DNA of 11,695 nucleotides from Bacteroidota bacterium (GTDB taxonomy: Bacteria > Bacteroidota > Bacteroidia > Bacteroidales > FEN-979), in NCBI GenBank assembly GCA_026391755.1, contig JAPLDN010000113.1, positions 1-11,695 on the forward strand, given 5' to 3'. How positions within the stretch are numbered: the first letter of the stretch is position 1; each line of letters opens with the position of its first letter. Shown here in pieces: positions 8,449 through 11,695 of this stretch. Under the pieces are notes generated by a model that searched no databases, had not been told where the DNA came from, and was given only the letters and a program-made list of their open reading frames with translations. Made by a program: the position numbers and the translations under genes.

Positions 8449-10314
8449 ATGAAAAATTTAAGATCAATTTGTTCAATAACTGCTCTGGTAACAATTCTGT
8501 TAATAGCAGTCAGCTGTGAAAGAAAACTTGATGGATTAAAATTGGCAACTTATCCGACAACGGCCGATATTTTCAACGATGGATTCAGTTCCGGATTGTA
8601 TTATGCTGCCTTTGGAACCTCGAAAGTAACAGCATTCAGTGTAGACTACAGTGTAAGATATTCAGGGACGTGTTCTATGAAATTTGAAGTTCCTGATCTG
8701 GGTGATCCTAATGGTTCTTATGCAGGTGGAGTTTTTGGAACAAATCCGGCCCGTGATCTGTCGGGATACACCGTGCTTACTTTTTGGGCCAAAGCATCTC
8801 AACCGGCAACAATTAACATAGTAGGCTTCGGTAATGATATGGGAGCATCAAAATATCAGGTTTCCCTCACAAATCTGACTGTTAACTCAAATTGGATGGA
8901 ATATTACATCCCTATTCCCAATCCATCTTTGCTTACGCAGGAAAAAGGTATGTTTTTTTACGCGGCATCACCGCAGGATGGAAGAGGTTATACATTCTGG
9001 ATTGATGATCTTAAGTTTGAAGCATTGGGGACCATCGCGCATTCAGAATTTGGAATGTTTAACGGAGCGGATACGGTTATAAACAATGTTCAAGCCGGTG
9101 ATAACATAACAATAGGTAATTTGTATGCTGTATTTAATCTGCCTACCGGAATAAATGAAAAAGTTAATTTGACTGCTTCCTATTTCACGTTTGCCTCCTC
9201 CAATACTTCAGTAGCAACGGTAGATTCGATGGGAATTGTAACCATAGCCGATAGTGGATCGGCTGTGATTACGGCAAAAGTGGGGAATGTCGCTGCAAAA
9301 GGTTCATTAACAATTCATTCAACCGGCAAACCGGCTGGACCCGCCTCACCTCCCCCAACTCCTACGTTCAGCAGTGATAAAGTAATTTCATTATACAGTA
9401 ACGCATATACAAATGTGCCGGTGGATACATGGAACGCTCACTGGCAATATTCAACAGCCGAAAACCAGTTTATTAAAATACAGGGAGATGATGTAATACA
9501 TTATCAAACCCTTAATTTCGTAGGTATTGAGTTTACTTCACACCCCATCGATGCCAGTGCCATGACTTATTTTCACCTGGATATATGGACCCCAAATACT
9601 ACCAGTAATAAAACGTTTAAAATCAAGTTAGTTGATTTCGGCTCAGACGGCGTTGTGGGTGGCACTGATAATTCCGAATCTGAAGTTACTATTCCCAGTC
9701 CGCCCCTGGCAACTCAACAATGGATAAGCCTGGATATTCCTTTTTTAAGCTTCTCAGGATTAAAGAGCAGATCTCATTTGGCTCAATTGGTTCTTTCAGG
9801 CGATTTACCTGACGTTTATGTTGATAATGTATTCTTCTATAATAAAGGAACCCCGCCACCTGCACCAACAACTCCTGCTCCTACTCCGACTTTCAGCCCG
9901 GCAAACGTTCTCTCTGTATTCAGTGATGCTTATACCAACCTGGCCGGAACAGATTTAAATCCTAACTGGGGTCAGACTACTATCTTTTCCCAGATTCTTA
10001 TCGAAGGAAATAATACCCTTAAATATGCGGGATTAAATTATCAGGGAATCCAGCTGGCCAGCAACCAGAATGTTACATCCATGAGTTATCTGCACCTGGA
10101 TTTTTGGTCATCCATTTCAACTTCACTTAACGTTTACCTGATCAGTCCCGGACCCGTTGAAAAGCCTTATATTTTAACTGTTCCTACTTCAGGATGGTCT
10201 TCCGTGGATATTCCATTATCTTCTTTTGCACCCGTGGATTTAACGAATGTATTCCAATTTAAATTTGAGGGGAATGGAGATGTTTTTATAGACAATATCC
10301 TATTCCACAAATAG
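8449..10314 (+). CDS. Multidomain surface lipoprotein with carbohydrate-binding-like modules and a Big_2 domain
   Basis: ATG at 8449 is preferred over an in-frame TTG at 8440 because it gives a normal lipoprotein signal: MKNLRS, a hydrophobic stretch and the lipobox AVSC with Cys23 as the lipidated residue. The mature protein has, in order, a jelly-roll-like module (about residues 36-192, ending FWIDDLKFEAL), a bacterial Ig-like Big_2 domain (about 210-292, with SSNTSVATVD and GIVTI followed by SAVITAKVG), and two related C-terminal modules (304-466 and 479-621) joined by Pro/Thr-rich linkers. No catalytic motif was found. It most likely binds glycan at the cell surface, in the place that SusD or surface glycan-binding proteins hold in ordinary Bacteroidota loci. 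It starts 18 bases after the barrel fusion, which suggests coupled expression. The binding role is inference from fold-like features and context; no CBM family number is assigned. Confidence 0.75.
   Translation: MKNLRSICSITALVTILLIAVSCERKLDGLKLATYPTTADIFNDGFSSGLYYAAFGTSKVTAFSVDYSVRYSGTCSMKFEVPDLGDPNGSYAGGVFGTNPARDLSGYTVLTFWAKASQPATINIVGFGNDMGASKYQVSLTNLTVNSNWMEYYIPIPNPSLLTQEKGMFFYAASPQDGRGYTFWIDDLKFEALGTIAHSEFGMFNGADTVINNVQAGDNITIGNLYAVFNLPTGINEKVNLTASYFTFASSNTSVATVDSMGIVTIADSGSAVITAKVGNVAAKGSLTIHSTGKPAGPASPPPTPTFSSDKVISLYSNAYTNVPVDTWNAHWQYSTAENQFIKIQGDDVIHYQTLNFVGIEFTSHPIDASAMTYFHLDIWTPNTTSNKTFKIKLVDFGSDGVVGGTDNSESEVTIPSPPLATQQWISLDIPFLSFSGLKSRSHLAQLVLSGDLPDVYVDNVFFYNKGTPPPAPTTPAPTPTFSPANVLSVFSDAYTNLAGTDLNPNWGQTTIFSQILIEGNNTLKYAGLNYQGIQLASNQNVTSMSYLHLDFWSSISTSLNVYLISPGPVEKPYILTVPTSGWSSVDIPLSSFAPVDLTNVFQFKFEGNGDVFIDNILFHK
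9358..9846 (+). repeat. Protein-level tandem module, copy 1 (residues 304-466 of the lipoprotein)
   Basis: This module opens with TPTFSSDKVISLYSNAYTN and closes with VYVDNVFFYNK. The second copy at 9883-10311 opens with TPTFSPANVLSVFSDAYTN and closes with VFIDNILFHK. Shared landmarks in the same order are an NxxW segment (NAHW against NPNW), LNFVGIEF against LNYQGIQL, and YFHLDIWT against YLHLDFWS. The similarity is clear in protein but diverged in DNA, so the duplication is old. The fold is probably a beta-sandwich carbohydrate-binding module. Confidence 0.8.
9883..10311 (+). repeat. Protein-level tandem module, copy 2 (residues 479-621 of the lipoprotein)
   Basis: This is the second copy of the module described at 9358-9846. 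It is about 20 residues shorter; a segment of copy 1 containing VDFGSDGVVGGTDNSESE has no counterpart here, where the sequence runs directly through LISPGPVEKPY. It is preceded by a Pro/Thr/Ala linker and ends the protein one codon before the stop. Confidence 0.78.
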
Positions 10315-10354
10315 ATTTTAATGCATTTTATGTCACATCTCAAAAATTAAATTT

Positions 10355-11197
10355 ATGAAAAATATTATCATAAAAATAGTTCCGGCAGCCATATTTTCAT
10401 TATTGCTTATTACACTGTTCGGATGTCAAAAAGATAATGTTCAAAAAATTAAACAACGGAATTGGCAGCTGGTGTGGAGTGATGATTTCAATGGCACAGC
10501 AGGGATGTCGCCCGATTCCGCCAAATGGCAATTTGATATCGGAACCGGACCAAATCACGACGGTTGGGGCAATGCGGAATTAGAATATTACACAAATCGA
10601 ACTTCAAATGCATCTTTAGACGGCAATGGTAATTTAGTAATAACTGCCAGAGCTGAGTCATATGCCGGTTCAGGTTTTACCTCGGCTCGTATTAAAACTT
10701 TAAAGAAACTTGAACAAACATACGGACGTTTTGAAGCCCGCATTAAAACGCCCTGGGGACCGGGAATCTGGCCGGCATTCTGGTTGCTAGGCGCTAATGT
10801 AGATTCTCTGGGATGGCCTCAATGTGGAGAAATTGACATCATGGAACTTCGGGGACAAAAACCAAACATTATAAATGGTACAGTGCATGGTCCAGGATAT
10901 TCAGGAGCTGGAGGAATTACAAAAAGCTTTGCATTCGGGAATGAAAGATTTGATGTTAACTTCCATGTATTTGCGGTTGAATGGGGGGAAAATTTTATAG
11001 ATTTCTTCGTTGACAGCACACTATATCAGGAAATTACTCCTGGCAACGTAACCGGGAACTGGGTTTTTAATCATCCTTTCTTTATTATTCTGAATGTCGC
11101 TGTGGGCGGTAACTATGTAGGTTTTCCTACAAGCCAGACTCCTTTCCCTCAAACTATGCTTGTGGATTATGTCAGGGTATACAAGGAAGCAGATTAA
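10355..11197 (+). CDS. GH16 endo-beta-1,3-glucanase (laminarinase), lipoprotein
   Basis: The 280-residue product starts with a lipoprotein signal (hydrophobic segment ending LFGC, lipidated Cys24). The rest is one GH16 jelly-roll domain, the usual size for a single-domain laminarinase. The catalytic motif is GEIDIMELRG with nucleophile Glu159, Asp161 and acid/base Glu164. Also typical are VWSDDFNG at the N-terminus, GWGNAELEYYT, GPGIWPAFWLLG and the closing DYVRVYKE strand. The presence of Met163 within the E-I-D-I-M-E spacing is the form seen in laminarinases rather than in kappa-carrageenase or xyloglucan enzymes. Expected reaction: retaining endo-hydrolysis of beta-1,3-glucan (laminarin) at or near the cell surface, releasing oligosaccharides for uptake. 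It lies 40 bases after the binding lipoprotein gene and 1 base before the GH30 gene, so it is almost certainly co-transcribed with GH30. Confidence 0.93.
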   Translation: MKNIIIKIVPAAIFSLLLITLFGCQKDNVQKIKQRNWQLVWSDDFNGTAGMSPDSAKWQFDIGTGPNHDGWGNAELEYYTNRTSNASLDGNGNLVITARAESYAGSGFTSARIKTLKKLEQTYGRFEARIKTPWGPGIWPAFWLLGANVDSLGWPQCGEIDIMELRGQKPNIINGTVHGPGYSGAGGITKSFAFGNERFDVNFHVFAVEWGENFIDFFVDSTLYQEITPGNVTGNWVFNHPFFIILNVAVGGNYVGFPTSQTPFPQTMLVDYVRVYKEAD

Positions 11198-11198
11198 A

Positions 11199-11695
11199 AT
11201 GAGAATAGAGAGATTCGGATTCTACTTGGCCAGTTCTCTTATGATCACTTTAATGAATTGCGATGTAAAGCAAAATAACCTGCCGGTCAATGTCTTTGAA
11301 ACTTCTGCAAATGGCAATAAGCTGAAAAGAATAGCTGAATTTCCTTCCGGAAGAGAAACTGTATCCATTCAATTGTTACCTGGCCAAAAATTTCAAACCA
11401 TCACCGGATTTGGCGGGTCGTTCACTGAGGCCTCTGCTTATTTGTTAAACAAATTAAGCAAAAAAAAACGCGATCTGATTTTAGATGCTTATTTTGGAGC
11501 TAAAGGTTCCAGGTATTCCTTAACCCGCACTCATATTAATTCCTGCGATTTTTCATTGGGCAATTATTCGTATGCTCCTGTAAAAGGAGACATGGAATTA
11601 GAACATTTTTCAATAGACAAAGACCGAAAGGATATAATTCCCATGATCAGGGATGCAATGACCCATTCAGAAGATGGATTTAAGATTATTGCCTC
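11199..11695 (+). CDS. GH30 glycosidase, probable beta-1,6-glucanase or beta-glucosidase, N-terminal part (3' end off window)
   Basis: ATG at 11199 opens a frame that runs 165 codons to the right edge without a stop. The segment FQTITGFGGSFTEASAYLL (about residues 67-85) is the characteristic N-terminal motif of GH30 subfamilies 1 and 3, and the following SRYSLTRTHINSCDFSLGNYSY matches the next conserved block. Both catalytic Glu residues lie beyond the edge and cannot be checked. The N-terminus is hydrophobic and ends in LMNC (Cys21), a possible lipobox although Asn at -1 is unusual. In laminarin loci of marine Bacteroidota, GH30 enzymes remove beta-1,6-linked glucose branches, and that role fits here next to GH16. 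The start lies only 1 base after the GH16 stop, consistent with translational coupling. Confidence 0.87.
   Translation, partial: MRIERFGFYLASSLMITLMNCDVKQNNLPVNVFETSANGNKLKRIAEFPSGRETVSIQLLPGQKFQTITGFGGSFTEASAYLLNKLSKKKRDLILDAYFGAKGSRYSLTRTHINSCDFSLGNYSYAPVKGDMELEHFSIDKDRKDIIPMIRDAMTHSEDGFKIIA

Noticed and set aside
1..11695. CRISPR arrays, tRNA or rRNA genes, insertion sequences
   Set aside because: No short regularly spaced repeats, RNA-gene-like sequences, transposase motifs or terminal inverted repeats were seen; coding genes fill almost the whole window.

Overview
The window reads as a beta-glucan (laminarin-type, beta-1,3 with possible beta-1,6) utilisation locus from a member of the Bacteroidota. 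The taxonomic inference rests on several observations. The DNA is AT-leaning and start codons lack clear Shine-Dalgarno sequences. Several surface or periplasmic glycosidases and a glycan-binding protein look like lipoproteins, and one product looks like an outer-membrane beta-barrel. Genus cannot be told from the sequence. All eight genes lie on the + strand with gaps of 1 to 98 bases, and no convincing internal terminator is visible, so they are probably one operon or two tandem transcription units. Both the first and the last gene are cut by the window edges.

Left part (1-5194): predicted cytoplasmic and inner-membrane functions. First is the C-terminal half or so of a large GH94-like phosphorylase, best matched by expectation to GH149 beta-1,3-oligoglucan phosphorylases. 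It is followed by a GH17 enzyme without a signal peptide, a 12-helix GPH-family sugar:cation symporter, and a second, divergent GH17 enzyme, also without a signal peptide.

Right part (5293-11695): predicted envelope functions. It begins with a 1045-residue protein that joins a clan GH-A glycosidase domain to what looks like an outer-membrane beta-barrel. Next is a multidomain lipoprotein with carbohydrate-binding-like modules and an Ig-like (Big_2) domain, then a GH16 laminarinase lipoprotein, then the N-terminal part of a GH30 enzyme.

Proposed pathway (inference): GH16 and GH30 cut and debranch polysaccharide outside the cell or at its surface. The binding lipoprotein holds the glycan. The glycosidase-barrel fusion may admit and trim oligosaccharides at the outer membrane. 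The GPH symporter carries short products across the inner membrane. The two cytoplasmic GH17 enzymes and the phosphorylase convert them to glucose and glucose 1-phosphate. No SusC/SusD pair, GH3 or regulator is present in the window. The most notable item is the glycosidase-barrel fusion next to a binding lipoprotein, which could be an alternative to a SusCD-type uptake complex.
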